Notes under the pieces: model-generated | Told to the model about the DNA's origin: nothing | Seen by the model: only the letters and a program-made list of their open reading frames with translations | Database searches by the model: none | Program-made: the position numbers and the translations under genes | Shown: one piece after another, positions 1 to 10,713 of the stretch | Position numbering within the stretch: the first letter of the stretch is position 1 | Layout: every line of letters starts with the position of its first letter | Source of the DNA: an uncultured Parabacteroides sp. | GTDB lineage: Bacteria; Bacteroidota; Bacteroidia; Bacteroidales; Tannerellaceae | Reading direction: 5' to 3' | Assembly: GCA_947036995.1 (NCBI GenBank) | Contig: CAMQTD010000007.1 | Coordinates: 1 to 38,666 of the forward strand | DNA length: 38,666 nucleotides

Positions 1-1151
1 GCTGGTATCGGAAGGATATTCATAAAGGCAAGGATGATTGATAGGAAAGCTGTTTTCTCCCAAAACATTTGCCAATCAAATGATGCTGGGAATAAACCTC
101 CAATTGTTCCAAAACCACCTAAACTAGCAGCTCCTTCTTTTGTAAATACATATTTCATATCCGTTACATACCCTTTAAGTGTATTCACACCTTTAGTGAC
201 ACCTGCGGGAAATGATTCGAAAAATCCGTAATTAGTTTGTGCAATACCATATAATATTGCGGGGCTGCGCACAAAGACACCGATACGACCCAATGAGTCT
301 GTTGTAACGGATAGAGACTGGGCTACGCCTGCTCTAACAAATCCTACTTCTACTGCTTCGCCTTTGTTTTCGGCAAGCAATTCGCCTACCTCTTCGAATG
401 TTGGAGTTGTTTTTCCGTTTATTGAAATAATGCTATCGTTAGCTTGTATGCCTGCTTTTGCTGCTGCCATATCTTCCGAAACACCCTCTACAATCATTGG
501 ATAGCGTAAGCCTGCAAAGCCTTTTTTATCACGCATCATGCGTTGGATAAAATCTTCGGGCATAACAATGCGGATTGATTCGCCATTTCTATTTACGGTA
601 ACCTCTGCTGCTTTTGCAAACACTTCGGGATTAAAGCGATCTTGCGCCACACCATCAGCGGCTACTAATTGGTCGCCATCTTGAAAGCCAATTTGTTTTG
701 CTGTTTCGCTGTAATACATACCCATATTCATTTTCTTCAAAGGAATATAAGAATCTCCCCAAGTGAATAGTATCATTGAGTAGATAAATAGGGCTAAGAT
801 AAAGTTAAATACAACACCTGCAATCATAATCATTAGGCGTTGTCCGGCTGGTTTAGCGCGGAATTCATACGGCTCGGCTGGCTTAGCCAACTGCTCTTTG
901 TCCATTGACTCATCAATCATTCCTGATATCTTGCAATAGCCGCCTAATGGCAACCATCCAATACCATATTCTGTATCACTGTTTTTAGGTTTATACTTGA
1001 ATAGGGAGAACCAAGGATCAAAAAAGAGGTAAAATTTCTCTACCCTTACTTTAAATATACGAGCAAATATGAAATGTCCGAATTCATGCACAGCTACCAA
1101 GATAGATAAGCTAAGGAGGAGCTGTATTGCTTTAATCAAAAATGTTTCCAT
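1..1151 (-). CDS. rseP: RIP metalloprotease RseP (site-2 protease), 3' end cut by window edge
   Basis: Reverse-strand translation from ATG at 1151: METFLIKAIQLLLSLSILVAVHEFGHFIFARIFKV..., with HEFGH zinc motif, PDZ-like segments and ...FMNILPIPA at the window edge. Absent from the ORF track because no stop lies in the window. Confidence 0.95.
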   Translation of the reverse strand, partial: METFLIKAIQLLLSLSILVAVHEFGHFIFARIFKVRVEKFYLFFDPWFSLFKYKPKNSDTEYGIGWLPLGGYCKISGMIDESMDKEQLAKPAEPYEFRAKPAGQRLMIMIAGVVFNFILALFIYSMILFTWGDSYIPLKKMNMGMYYSETAKQIGFQDGDQLVAADGVAQDRFNPEVFAKAAEVTVNRNGESIRIVMPEDFIQRMMRDKKGFAGLRYPMIVEGVSEDMAAAKAGIQANDSIISINGKTTPTFEEVGELLAENKGEAVEVGFVRAGVAQSLSVTTDSLGRIGVFVRSPAILYGIAQTNYGFFESFPAGVTKGVNTLKGYVTDMKYVFTKEGAASLGGFGTIGGLFPASFDWQMFWEKTAFLSIILAFMNILPIP

Positions 1152-1189
1152 TAATTATGTGTTAATATATTATTAGCTAATTGTTTCTA

Positions 1190-2338
1190 TTAAAATAATG
1201 ATTGCGTTAGCAAACGTGCTTCACGGTCTGTATCCACATAATCATCGTACGCTGGATGTGCTATAAAAGAGGACTTTTGCATTACCTGCTCTATCACATC
1301 ACTCATTTGTAAGAATCCGATACGCTCTTTAAGAAAGGCTTCTACAACAATTTCGTTCGCCGCATTCAGCACACAAGGCATATTACCTCCTGTACGAATC
1401 GCATCAAAGGCAAAAGCTAAATTGCGGAAGCGATCCATAGCTGGTGCCTCGAACGTTAACTGCGCATAATCAGCAAAGTTTAAGCGAGGTTCGCTGCTTA
1501 CAAGTCGTTTCGGATACGAAAAGGCATAACTAATAGGCAATTTCATATCCGGAATGCCTAACTGTGCTTTAACTGATCCATCTTCAAATTGAACCATCGA
1601 ATGAATAATAGATTGTGGATGTACCAACACCTCTATCTTATCTGGTTCTACACCAAACAACCACTTTGCTTCGATCATCTCAAATCCCTTATTCATTAAA
1701 GAGGCTGAATCGATGGTAACCTTCGCGCCCATCTCCCAATTTGGGTGTTTCAGGGCTTGAGCGCACGTAACGTGTGCCAATTCATCCATCGTTTTTGTTC
1801 TAAAAGGACCTCCCGAAGCTGTGAGTATAATCTTTTCGATTGGATTCTCCCAATCTCCTACTAAACACTGAAAGATAGCAGAGTGCTCTGAATCTACAGG
1901 AAGAATAGGAACTTTATGCTCGTGAGCCAATTGTGTAATTAGTTCTCCTGCTACAACTAACGTCTCTTTGTTTGCCAAAGCGATCGCTTTACCAGCGCGA
2001 ATAGCCTGAATCGTTGGTTTCACGCCTGAATAGCCTACCATAGCGGTAAGTACTAAATCAATCGGTTCCGCCTCTACCACTTGGGCAATCGCATCACTTC
2101 CTGCCCACACTTTGATTGGCAAATCTTTTAAAGCCTCTTTCAAGATAAGGTATTTCGCTTCGTTAGCAATTACCACTACCTCAGGCATAAAGGCACGCGC
2201 CTGCTCTATCAAGAGTTCTACTTGATTGTTGGCAGTAAGTGCGTATATTTCGAAAAGGTCTCTGTGTTCACTCACTACCTGTAGCGCTTGCGTACCGATA
2301 GAGCCTGTAGAGCCTAAAATTGCTAGTTGTCGTTTCAT
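1190..2338 (-). CDS. dxr: 1-deoxy-D-xylulose 5-phosphate reductoisomerase
   Basis: ILGSTGSIGTQAL N-terminus, LANKETLVVAGE, PVDSEHSAIFQCL, TASGGPFR motifs. Confidence 0.97.
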   Translation of the reverse strand: MKRQLAILGSTGSIGTQALQVVSEHRDLFEIYALTANNQVELLIEQARAFMPEVVVIANEAKYLILKEALKDLPIKVWAGSDAIAQVVEAEPIDLVLTAMVGYSGVKPTIQAIRAGKAIALANKETLVVAGELITQLAHEHKVPILPVDSEHSAIFQCLVGDWENPIEKIILTASGGPFRTKTMDELAHVTCAQALKHPNWEMGAKVTIDSASLMNKGFEMIEAKWLFGVEPDKIEVLVHPQSIIHSMVQFEDGSVKAQLGIPDMKLPISYAFSYPKRLVSSEPRLNFADYAQLTFEAPAMDRFRNLAFAFDAIRTGGNMPCVLNAANEIVVEAFLKERIGFLQMSDVIEQVMQKSSFIAHPAYDDYVDTDREARLLTQSLF

Positions 2339-2347
2339 TGGTTCAAA

Positions 2348-3211
2348 TTAAAATGCGATGTATTCTGCGGGATTAACGGAGCGTCCGTTATACCATAATT
2401 CAAAATGTAAATGCGGACCTGTAGATAATTCGCCCGTATTACCAATCACAGCGATGGCTTCACCAGCTATTACCGTATCACCCACTTTTTTAAATAGATG
2501 GTTGTTGTGCTTGTAAATAGAGACGAAACCATTGGTGTGTTGTATCTGGATTGTTTGCCCGTAATCTGGATCATCACCAGTAAAGATGACTGTGCCATCG
2601 AGCGTAGATAAAATATGTTCGTTCTTGGCTGCTACTAGATCAACACCATAGTGTTTTATCTTTTTATCATATTCCGAAGAGATCACACCTTTGACTGGTT
2701 TAAAAAAAAAGACTCCCTCAGCTAAAGGCTTTTGTGGAGTGAGTACCGTAAGGTTGTATTTCTCTTCAGCTTCGAACGAAGCAATAAAGTTTTTTTCTTT
2801 GTCTGACGTTACAATATCGAATTGATCGCCCATACGTGCCATTGAATCTACTTTATGGATAGAATCTATCGACATTGTACCGTTTAGTATACCCTGTATA
2901 TTGCTTAAGTAAAGTGCTTGAGTCGAGATAATTTGCTCGATCGAGTCTGTACGTAAGGCATTCTGTATAATCTCTTCGCGCACCTCGACAGGCAAGTATC
3001 CAGGCAAGTAGTTGCGAATTGGTGTCTTAATGATAATCAGCGAAGTTAGTATAAACACTAAAATGGAAAATACCCCCAATCCTATCAAGGTTGATAGGTG
3101 GGATAGTTTAATAGACCAAACCTCTTCAAGCGTTCCTTCGTTAAAGAAGGAAAACTTGTATTTAAGCCTCATCTTTTGCCAAAACTGTTTAAATTTCGTT
3201 TTCTTGTCCAT
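2348..3211 (-). CDS. M23 family metallopeptidase (murein endopeptidase-like), one N-terminal TM
   Basis: C-terminal HYGVDLVAAKNE...GNTGELSTGPHLHFELWYNGRSVNP LytM-type motif. Confidence 0.93.
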   Translation of the reverse strand: MDKKTKFKQFWQKMRLKYKFSFFNEGTLEEVWSIKLSHLSTLIGLGVFSILVFILTSLIIIKTPIRNYLPGYLPVEVREEIIQNALRTDSIEQIISTQALYLSNIQGILNGTMSIDSIHKVDSMARMGDQFDIVTSDKEKNFIASFEAEEKYNLTVLTPQKPLAEGVFFFKPVKGVISSEYDKKIKHYGVDLVAAKNEHILSTLDGTVIFTGDDPDYGQTIQIQHTNGFVSIYKHNNHLFKKVGDTVIAGEAIAVIGNTGELSTGPHLHFELWYNGRSVNPAEYIAF

Positions 3212-3217
3212 AACACA

Positions 3218-3760
3218 TTAGCAAATTTCAGTTACATCCTCCAAATTTAACAACCCCTCAGGGATTTGCATATAGAGAAGCTTCTGATCATGATTGATTT
3301 CAGTAATTAATTCTTCTGCAGCAGGAATCAAAAGTTCCTCTCCATTAGCGGTAAGTTGAAAAAGAATGTTGATTGTACTCTCGTCTACACTTTCAATCAC
3401 GCCAATTTCGCCATGAACATCATCTACAAGCTTAAATCCGACGTAATAGTTCCAAGTATAATCCTCTTCAAGGTCTTCTGCTTGCAACAACTCTTTCGGA
3501 AAATATACTTGCAGCCCTGTAAACTCGCGCGCTCCCTCTTCTGTTGTTACATTTTCGAAGCGAATCAACGCAGTTGTATCGCTTTTGAAACGGTACTCTT
3601 CTACAAAGAAAGGCACCAAGATACCCTCTAGCTCTGCAATTAAATAAGAACAGTCTGTACGATCAAAAATATCATTTGTAAAATTAAGTGCTACTTCACC
3701 CTTTATGCCATGCGGCTTAGCGAAATATCCGATCTTAACTACGTCATCTTTTCTTATCAT
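3218..3760 (-). CDS. rimM: Ribosome maturation factor RimM
   Basis: VKIGYFAKPHGIKGEVAL N-terminus and size typical of RimM. Confidence 0.93.
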   Translation of the reverse strand: MIRKDDVVKIGYFAKPHGIKGEVALNFTNDIFDRTDCSYLIAELEGILVPFFVEEYRFKSDTTALIRFENVTTEEGAREFTGLQVYFPKELLQAEDLEEDYTWNYYVGFKLVDDVHGEIGVIESVDESTINILFQLTANGEELLIPAAEELITEINHDQKLLYMQIPEGLLNLEDVTEIC

Positions 3761-3768
3761 GTAATTTA

Positions 3769-5073
3769 TTATAAGCGGGTAATTCGAGCCCCCAATTTAA
3801 TTAATCTTTTATCTATATCTTGATATCCTCTATCAATTTGATCGATGTTATGGATATGGCTTACACCCTCGGCACTCATTGCCGCGATTAGCAAAGCAAT
3901 ACCAGCTCGAATATCTGGCGAAACCATTGCCGATCCACGTAATGTATAGCTTTTCCCTAATCCTATAACCGTAGCACGGTGCGGATCACAAAGGATAATC
4001 TGTGCACCCATATCAATCAATTTATCAACAAAGAAGAGTCTACTCTCAAACATTTTCTGATGAATCAACACACTACCTATCGCCTGTGTTGCTACAACAA
4101 GCAGTACACTCAATAGATCTGGCGTTAATCCAGGCCATGGTGCATCCGATATTGTCATGATCGAACCATCAATAAAAGTATCTATTTCGTAATGATCTTG
4201 TTCTGGTATAAAGATATCATCGCCTTGCTGCACCACTTTAATGCCTAGGCGACGGAATGCATCAGGAATAATACCCAATTCATCATAAGCCACATCTTTA
4301 ATGGTAATCGAAGACCCCGTCATGGCAGCCATTCCGATAAAACTTCCGACCTCAATCATATCAGGCAAAATGCGATGTTCGCAGCCCGAAAGTGCCGTAA
4401 CACCTTCTATATGCAATAGGTTCGAACCTACACCTGTGATTTTAGCACCCATGCGGTTCAACATTTTTGATAGTTGTTGCAGATAGGGTTCGCATGCAGC
4501 ATTGTAGATGGTGGTAACACCTTCTGCCAATACAGCAGCCATCAAAATATTGGCTGTTCCTGTTACTGAAGCTTCGTCTAACAACATATAGGCTCCTTTC
4601 AAACGTGAAGCTGATATTTCATATAGCTGTTCCGATGGATTGTAATCAAACTGTGCACCTAGCTTCTGAATTCCCACAAAGTGTGTATCCAACCGGCGAC
4701 GTCCAATCTTATCTCCTCCTGGTTTAGGAATAACCGCTCTACCAAAACGAGTTACAAGCGGACCAACAATCATAACAGAACCTCTTAACGAAGCACTCCG
4801 TTTGATGAAATCATCTGTTCTTAAATAGTCTAAATCCACATTATCAGCCTGAAACGTATACGTATCTGCCGAAAGGCGTTCTACAAGTACGCCCATTTCA
4901 CGAAGTAACTGAATCAAGTTATTTACATCCAGAATATCAGGGATATTGCTGATCGTAATCTGTTCACGTGTTAACAACACCGCACAAATTACCTGTAACG
5001 CTTCATTCTTCGCTCCTTGAGGTGTTATTTCACCTGATAATTTATAACCTCCTTCTATTACAAATGATGCCAT
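3769..5073 (-). CDS. murA: UDP-N-acetylglucosamine 1-carboxyvinyltransferase
   Basis: GGYKLSGEITPQGAKNEALQ, ASLRGSVMIVGPLVTRFGRA, RAGIALLIAAMSAEG; EPSP-synthase fold sequence. Confidence 0.96.
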   Translation of the reverse strand: MASFVIEGGYKLSGEITPQGAKNEALQVICAVLLTREQITISNIPDILDVNNLIQLLREMGVLVERLSADTYTFQADNVDLDYLRTDDFIKRSASLRGSVMIVGPLVTRFGRAVIPKPGGDKIGRRRLDTHFVGIQKLGAQFDYNPSEQLYEISASRLKGAYMLLDEASVTGTANILMAAVLAEGVTTIYNAACEPYLQQLSKMLNRMGAKITGVGSNLLHIEGVTALSGCEHRILPDMIEVGSFIGMAAMTGSSITIKDVAYDELGIIPDAFRRLGIKVVQQGDDIFIPEQDHYEIDTFIDGSIMTISDAPWPGLTPDLLSVLLVVATQAIGSVLIHQKMFESRLFFVDKLIDMGAQIILCDPHRATVIGLGKSYTLRGSAMVSPDIRAGIALLIAAMSAEGVSHIHNIDQIDRGYQDIDKRLIKLGARITRL

Positions 5074-5105
5074 ATTGCTTGTTTTAGCTATTTATTAATT
5101 CCAAA

Positions 5106-5139
5106 ATAAGAAAAGCGGTTATCTACCCGCTTTTCTTAT
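5106..5139 (-). terminator. 13-bp hairpin overlapping the end of the DUF4290 gene
   Basis: ataagaaaagcgg/ccgcttttcttat inverted repeat; the gene's stop codon lies in the loop. Confidence 0.6.
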
Positions 5140-5712
5140 ATAATTTTTATTTTTTCGTGCTAATATATCTCTTGATGCTGTCAATCTATATTGCTCCTCA
5201 TCAAGAATTATCTGTCCACCCGATAGCTCCGCTAAGTCATCAAAGATCTTACGATCATCTACTGTCTCTTTATTCCATGTCAAGAAAGACTTTTTCATCT
5301 GGTTAGCTAAGAGTTTAATTAAAACATCTTTCTCTTCACCTTCAGGGTAATCATTGGCACGTTTAATCATGTTTTCCAATGTTTTACCATAGTGTTTGTA
5401 GCGTATACGTCCATCGTTATAAGGCACAATGGGCGGGCGGCTATACAAGTCTTCTTTTTTAATAATCTCGTAAGGATACTCGATATCCAATTGAAAATCG
5501 GACATAATAGCGAGATGATCCCATAAAATATGCTTAAAATCGTTTACATCACGTAGATGGGGAAACATACAGCCCATGATGTTAATAATCGAATTAGCAC
5601 ATCGCTTACGCTCTACTGCATCTTCGATAGTTAGGCAGTGATCTACCATGTTTTGAATATTTCTACCATATTCAGGAAGGATCAACCGCTTTACTTCAGT
5701 ATTATATTTCAT
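5119..5712 (-). CDS. DUF4290 domain-containing protein
   Basis: MKYNTEVKRLILPEYGRNIQNMVDHCLTI..., the Bacteroidetes conserved family adjacent to murA. Confidence 0.8.
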   Translation of the reverse strand: MKYNTEVKRLILPEYGRNIQNMVDHCLTIEDAVERKRCANSIINIMGCMFPHLRDVNDFKHILWDHLAIMSDFQLDIEYPYEIIKKEDLYSRPPIVPYNDGRIRYKHYGKTLENMIKRANDYPEGEEKDVLIKLLANQMKKSFLTWNKETVDDRKIFDDLAELSGGQIILDEEQYRLTASRDILARKNKNYIRKAGR

Positions 5713-5854
5713 TTTATTTGAATTCTATTTTATTCTTTCAATTGCTATTTTAATCTTGCAACAAATATACAATATAAAATCGACACCTCTAACAGGTTTA
5801 ATTAAATTTAGATACAACAGATCAAATTCATTACACCTAAAAAGCACCTCTTTA

Positions 5855-6313
5855 TTATCGCAAACGGTTCAACGAACGTACTAACATCTCATCTGCCCCA
5901 ATAGATCTGATGGCAAGATAATTAAGGATTAAGCCTATCAAAGGAAAAGATAATGCAATCTTAACCATTAATTCTGCTTGCAAATCTGCTTTAAAATTCA
6001 GTGTATAGAAAGCAAATAGTGCATAAAAGCCAAGCATTAAAACAGTATTGAACACACATAAGCGAATTTGCAATACTCTATTCTTATACAAAAATATGGT
6101 TATAAGTGCCAATAGTGCTGATACGCCTGTTAAAGCAGCAAGTGCCCACGTAGGATAAAGCAACTCTACAGGTTCTTTAATAGCAGAAAGTCCCATTACT
6201 TCAAATGTATAAAATAACGCTCCTGCCTGCATCAAAGCCAATGGCATAAAGAGTACTAACATCATTAAAATGGTGATTATCAATAAATATACGGTTTGTA
6301 TTCGTTGTAACAT
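5855..6313 (-). CDS. DUF4293-like integral membrane protein
   Basis: MLQRIQTVYLL... with four predicted TM segments and conserved placement next to rpoZ-like gene. Confidence 0.75.
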   Translation of the reverse strand: MLQRIQTVYLLIITILMMLVLFMPLALMQAGALFYTFEVMGLSAIKEPVELLYPTWALAALTGVSALLALITIFLYKNRVLQIRLCVFNTVLMLGFYALFAFYTLNFKADLQAELMVKIALSFPLIGLILNYLAIRSIGADEMLVRSLNRLR

Positions 6314-6328
6314 ATCTTATTCTTATCT

Positions 6329-6365
6329 TAAAAAAAAGGCGGACCCACAATCGGATCTGCCTTTT
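6329..6365 (-). terminator. Probable intrinsic terminator downstream of the rpoZ-like gene
   Basis: aaaaaggcgga...tctgcctttt imperfect inverted repeat with A/T flanks. Confidence 0.55.
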
Positions 6366-6392
6366 CTGTATTTATACCTTGCTTGTTTACTT

Positions 6393-6716
6393 TTAGATCT
6401 CTCTTGCTGGATTTTTATGATAAACGTTATCATCTTTATACTCTTGCGCTGCGATCAAAGTAGATTTAGGCAATTTCTCATAATAACGTGAAATCTCGAT
6501 CTGCTCTCTATTCTCGAACACTTCTTCCAAGTTATCATTGAAAGAGGCAAATTCTTGAAGTTTTTTCTCAAGATCTTGCTTAATCTCTACGCTGATTTGG
6601 TTTGATCTCTTTGCAATAATCTTCACTGTCTCGTATACATTTCCAGTATCCTCGCACAACGTCATCATGTCACGAGTAATGGTATTGGTAGGAGCATTAG
6701 ACTTTCTGTAATCCAT
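6393..6716 (-). CDS. rpoZ: Bacteroidetes-type RNA polymerase omega subunit (RpoZ/Rpb6-like)
   Basis: MDYRKSNAPTNTITRDMMTLCEDTGNVYETVKIIAKRSNQI; the 'GNVYETVKIIAKRSNQI' motif is characteristic. Confidence 0.75.
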   Translation of the reverse strand: MDYRKSNAPTNTITRDMMTLCEDTGNVYETVKIIAKRSNQISVEIKQDLEKKLQEFASFNDNLEEVFENREQIEISRYYEKLPKSTLIAAQEYKDDNVYHKNPAREI

Positions 6717-6740
6717 CTTCTTTATTATTGATTATATTCG

Positions 6741-7550
6741 TTAATATACATCTGTTATCTTTTCGCTTGCTTTGTCAAAGAATCTTTGCACTTGCTTCAT
6801 ATATGTACCCTCTGGATATTCAGCTTTGTAGTTGTAATACTCATCCACTACATCACGGTAACGCCCTTGAAGTTTTTCTTCGACACTTAACCTTGCCATG
6901 TCATACTTCGACTGAATCACTAAATACATAAGTTCCTCTCTATATTTAGAGAAAGGATAATCCTTCAATGCATTCTGTGATGTTATCACACAAGATTTAT
7001 AGTTATTCAATCCTAAGTGATTTCCTAAACTATAATACAATTTTGCTGCAAGATATTCTTTATATGCTAATTTCTCTTGTAAATCAAACATTATCTTTTG
7101 AGCATCAGCTGCGCGTTCACTCTGTGGATAATATTCCATATAGAGTTGCAACTCTTCAATTGCTTTATATGTTTGTGCTTGATCTAAACGAGCATCTGGC
7201 GAATCTAAATACAAACCATATCCCGAATAATAACGTGCCAACTCGACAAACTCTCCTGTTGGATAATTTGTATAGTACGTGTTAAAATACTGTGAGGCCG
7301 TTATGTAATCTTGTTGGCCATAAAAACTCTGTGCCAAAAGGTACAAAGACTCTTCAGCATAAGCCGTTCCTTTAAATATAGGCACTAACTCTTCTAATAA
7401 AACAGAAGCTTTTGAAAACTTCTCTTGGTTGAAATATTTCTTTGCATATGAATATTTCAATTCATAATCTGTACTCTTTAATATGTTGTTGTACTCACCA
7501 CAAGCACTTAACAAGAGCGTCACCATCAGAAAATATATAATCTTTTTCAT
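6741..7550 (-). CDS. bamD: Outer membrane protein assembly factor BamD (TPR lipoprotein)
   Basis: Lipobox LLLSACGEYNNILKS; TPR-like repeats; ALKDYPFSKYREELMY. Confidence 0.88.
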   Translation of the reverse strand: MKKIIYFLMVTLLLSACGEYNNILKSTDYELKYSYAKKYFNQEKFSKASVLLEELVPIFKGTAYAEESLYLLAQSFYGQQDYITASQYFNTYYTNYPTGEFVELARYYSGYGLYLDSPDARLDQAQTYKAIEELQLYMEYYPQSERAADAQKIMFDLQEKLAYKEYLAAKLYYSLGNHLGLNNYKSCVITSQNALKDYPFSKYREELMYLVIQSKYDMARLSVEEKLQGRYRDVVDEYYNYKAEYPEGTYMKQVQRFFDKASEKITDVY

Positions 7551-7616
7551 TCACATACTTTTAGCCTGCAAAGTTAGATATTCCATACGAACATCCAACA
7601 TGGAAAATGTTAATAA

Positions 7617-8042
7617 TTATAACTTATACAAATCAGATGCTGCCAATAGCTGCAACTTATTCTCTTTAAGCACCTCAGCACAGCGTGCTACATTGTCGGT
7701 TCTTAAAATCACATTAGCTGCATCTCCTTGCGAAAAAGCATACATGTACTCGATAAATACACCTGCATCTGTTATTATCTGCATAGCTCTTGCAAGTGAT
7801 CCTGGTTGATTAGGACAATGTAGGCATACGACATCTGCCACACTTACAGCATATAAGTTCTCACGTAACACCTCCAAAGCTTTATCGGTGTCAGAAACAA
7901 TGAGTCTTAAGATACCAAAGTCTGAGTTTTCAGATACTGTAAATGCCGACATATTCACGCCTGCTTTACCTAGTATTTGTGCTACTTCGGTAAATCTTCC
8001 TTTTTTATTTTCTAAGAAAATAGAGAGTTGTTTTATAAGCAT
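7617..8042 (-). CDS. Tandem ACT domain protein
   Basis: MLIKQLSIFLENKKGRFTEVAQILGKAGVNMSAFTV... two ACT-like halves; adjacent to paaK. Confidence 0.88.
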   Translation of the reverse strand: MLIKQLSIFLENKKGRFTEVAQILGKAGVNMSAFTVSENSDFGILRLIVSDTDKALEVLRENLYAVSVADVVCLHCPNQPGSLARAMQIITDAGVFIEYMYAFSQGDAANVILRTDNVARCAEVLKENKLQLLAASDLYKL

Positions 8043-8060
8043 TGTATCTACTATTTTTAT

Positions 8061-9362
8061 TTAAATTAATTTTCTATTATCAATCACACGTTTTGCTTTA
8101 CCTTGACTACGCTCAATACTACGAGGCTCTACAATTTTAATAGCTGGTGAGATGCCTAGTACACTCTGTAAATTGTGCGCAATTTTCTTTTTGAGTGCAA
8201 TCATTTTACTCATCTCGTCGGTATAGAATTCTGCACGTAGCTCTACTTGTACTTCGAGTGTATCCGTATTGTTTACTCGGTCTACCACCAATAGATAGTG
8301 TGGTTCAAACTCTTCCATCTCTAATATCACAGATTCTACTTGTGATGGGAATACGTTTACACCACGGATAATTAACATATCGTCGCTACGACCTAAGATT
8401 TTACTCATACGCACTGCTGTACGCCCACAAGCACATGGCTCATAGTTCAGCGTTGTTAAATCGCGCGTGCGATAACGAATCATCGGCATACCCTCTTTAG
8501 TAATGGTGGTAAACACCAATTCACCTGGCTGACCTGGCTCAACAGGCTGCAATGTTACAGGATCGATTAGTTCTGGGAAAAAGTGATCTTCCCAAAGATG
8601 TGTTCCATCTTGGTGTTCGCACTCACTTCCTACGCCTGGACCGATAATCTCTGTCAACCCATATATATCATATGCTTTAATACCTAGTTTTTCTTCAATA
8701 TCTTTACGCATATTCTCTGTCCACGGTTCAGCTCCAAACACGCCGGTTTTAAGTTGGAACTCCTCTCTTGGTATACCCGAGTCTTTGATTGCTTCTGCCA
8801 AAAACAGTGCATACGAAGGGGTACAAGCCAATACTTTTGCGCCAAAGTCGTGCATAATTTGGATCTGCTTCTGTGTATTTCCACTACTCATCGGAATCAC
8901 TGTTCCGCCTAAGTTCTCAATACCGTTATGCAGTCCTAAGCCACCAGTAAAAAGGCCATAACCGTAAGATACCTGTACAGCATCGTTACGTGTAACACCA
9001 CAAGCAGCTAAACAACGGGCTACTACTTCGCTCCAAATCGAAAGATCCTTACGCGTATATCCCACCACAATAGGCTTACCTGTTGTACCCGACGAAGCAT
9101 GCAAACGCACCACTTCTGACATCGGAACTGCCATTAAGCCGAAAGGATAATTACCTCTTAAATCCTGTTTTACAGTAAAAGGTAATTTTGTTATATCATC
9201 AATAGACGCTATATCATCTGGGGTAATCCCCATCTCTTGCATTTTTGCTCTATAAAAAGGGGTATTGTGATAAGCGCGCTCCACTACATTTTTCAATCGT
9301 ATACTCTGAAGTTTACGCATCTCTTCGCGGCTCATACACTCTACAGTTTCATTCCAAATCAT
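8061..9362 (-). CDS. paaK: Phenylacetate-CoA ligase family protein
   Basis: LHASSGTTGKPIVVGYT P-loop, YGLTEIIGPGVGSEC, YRTRDLT, LGRSDDMLIIRGVNVFPSQVE. Confidence 0.93.
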   Translation of the reverse strand: MIWNETVECMSREEMRKLQSIRLKNVVERAYHNTPFYRAKMQEMGITPDDIASIDDITKLPFTVKQDLRGNYPFGLMAVPMSEVVRLHASSGTTGKPIVVGYTRKDLSIWSEVVARCLAACGVTRNDAVQVSYGYGLFTGGLGLHNGIENLGGTVIPMSSGNTQKQIQIMHDFGAKVLACTPSYALFLAEAIKDSGIPREEFQLKTGVFGAEPWTENMRKDIEEKLGIKAYDIYGLTEIIGPGVGSECEHQDGTHLWEDHFFPELIDPVTLQPVEPGQPGELVFTTITKEGMPMIRYRTRDLTTLNYEPCACGRTAVRMSKILGRSDDMLIIRGVNVFPSQVESVILEMEEFEPHYLLVVDRVNNTDTLEVQVELRAEFYTDEMSKMIALKKKIAHNLQSVLGISPAIKIVEPRSIERSQGKAKRVIDNRKLI

Positions 9363-9462
9363 GGTTAGTATCTTGTCTTGTTAATTAGTTTTACTTACAA
9401 TTAGTAGGTTACAAAGTAAGTACTTTTTTTTATTCTATCAATCTTAAACGGAAACATTTTAG

Positions 9463-9470
9463 TACTTTTG
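9463..9470 (+). promoter_or_regulatory. Bacteroidetes -7-type motif (TAnnTTTG) upstream of thyA
   Basis: tacttttg located 29 nt before the thyA ATG. Confidence 0.45.
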
Positions 9471-9498
9471 TTGGCAAAAACAATATTTAAACAAGAAT

Positions 9499-10293
9499 AT
9501 GAAACAATATACTGATCTGTTAGAAAGAGTTCTTGCCGAAGGGGCAAAAAAAGAGGATCGCACAGGGACAGGCACAATCAGTGTGTTTGGTCACCAAATG
9601 CGTTTTAATTTAGAAGAGGGTTTCCCGATGCTTACTACAAAAAAGCTTCACCTTAAATCTATTATTCACGAATTACTTTGGTTCTTAAAGGGCGATACAA
9701 ACACCGCCTATCTACAAGAGCATGGTATCCGTATTTGGAATGAGTGGGCAGATGCATCTGGCGATTTAGGACATATATATGGTTATCAATGGCGTTCGTG
9801 GCCCGATTATAAAGGCGGCTCGATAGATCAAATAACGGAGGCTGTAAATACGATCAAAAACAACCCAGACTCGCGCCGCATTATTGTGAGTGCTTGGAAC
9901 GTGGGCGACTTAGATAATATGAACCTCCCTCCTTGCCACGCCTTTTTCCAATTTTATGTGGCAAACGGTAAATTAAGCTTACAACTCTACCAACGCAGTG
10001 CCGATATCTTCTTGGGTGTACCGTTCAATATTGCTTCGTACGCGCTACTCCTACAGATGATGGCGCAAGTAACAGGACTACAAGCAGGCGAATTTATCCA
10101 TACATTGGGAGATGCTCATATTTACTTAAATCACCTCGATCAAGTAAAACTACAGCTCTCGCGCGAAACACGCACACTGCCAACAATGACTATTAATCCT
10201 GACATTAAAGATATCTTTGATTTCAAATTCGAAGATTTCACCCTCGAAGGATATGATCCTCATCCACATATAAAGGGGATTGTGGCGGTTTAA
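9499..10293 (+). CDS. thyA: Thymidylate synthase
   Basis: [60 protein letters not shown]. Confidence 0.98.
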   Translation: MKQYTDLLERVLAEGAKKEDRTGTGTISVFGHQMRFNLEEGFPMLTTKKLHLKSIIHELLWFLKGDTNTAYLQEHGIRIWNEWADASGDLGHIYGYQWRSWPDYKGGSIDQITEAVNTIKNNPDSRRIIVSAWNVGDLDNMNLPPCHAFFQFYVANGKLSLQLYQRSADIFLGVPFNIASYALLLQMMAQVTGLQAGEFIHTLGDAHIYLNHLDQVKLQLSRETRTLPTMTINPDIKDIFDFKFEDFTLEGYDPHPHIKGIVAV

Positions 10294-10308
10294 TAAGACA
10301 TTACTATT

Positions 10309-10361
10309 AAAAGATGCCCGTTAAATGAATTAATTGATAATTCATTTAACGGGCATCTTTT
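10309..10361. terminator. Bidirectional intrinsic terminator between thyA and the polyamine cluster
   Basis: Perfect 23-bp stem aaaagatgcccgttaaatgaatt / aattcatttaacgggcatctttt with 7-nt loop, between convergent genes. Confidence 0.88.
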
Positions 10362-10379
10362 ATTTAGTTTATCGAAGCA

Positions 10380-10709
10380 TTATACTTTCTCGTCCTCTTG
10401 CCTCTCTATAATCACAAACTCCTCCTGAAACAACGCTACAAAACTTCTATTCATCTCCTTATTGCATCCGCTAAGTTCAATATAAGAACGGTTGCTTTCG
10501 GGGAATGTATGCACAGCTAAATGGCTCTCTGCCAATAGCCATAAGCACGTATATCCTTGAATAGGGAAGTTATGCGCTATTTGATTCAATATTGTGTAGC
10601 CTGAGGCTTCCAATATTGTTTGGAGCTTGCTGTGTAATATCTTAGGCTCAGTTTCATCAACCCATACTTGATAGTTATAGATTGATGGTTCTATATATTT
10701 ATATTCCAT
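10380..10709 (-). CDS. S-adenosylmethionine decarboxylase proenzyme family (SpeD/SpeH-like)
   Basis: LLAESHLAVHTFPESNRSYIELSGC: ESH...HTFPE signature containing the pyruvoyl-forming Ser. Confidence 0.88.
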   Translation of the reverse strand: MEYKYIEPSIYNYQVWVDETEPKILHSKLQTILEASGYTILNQIAHNFPIQGYTCLWLLAESHLAVHTFPESNRSYIELSGCNKEMNRSFVALFQEEFVIIERQEDEKV

Positions 10710-10713
10710 AGAT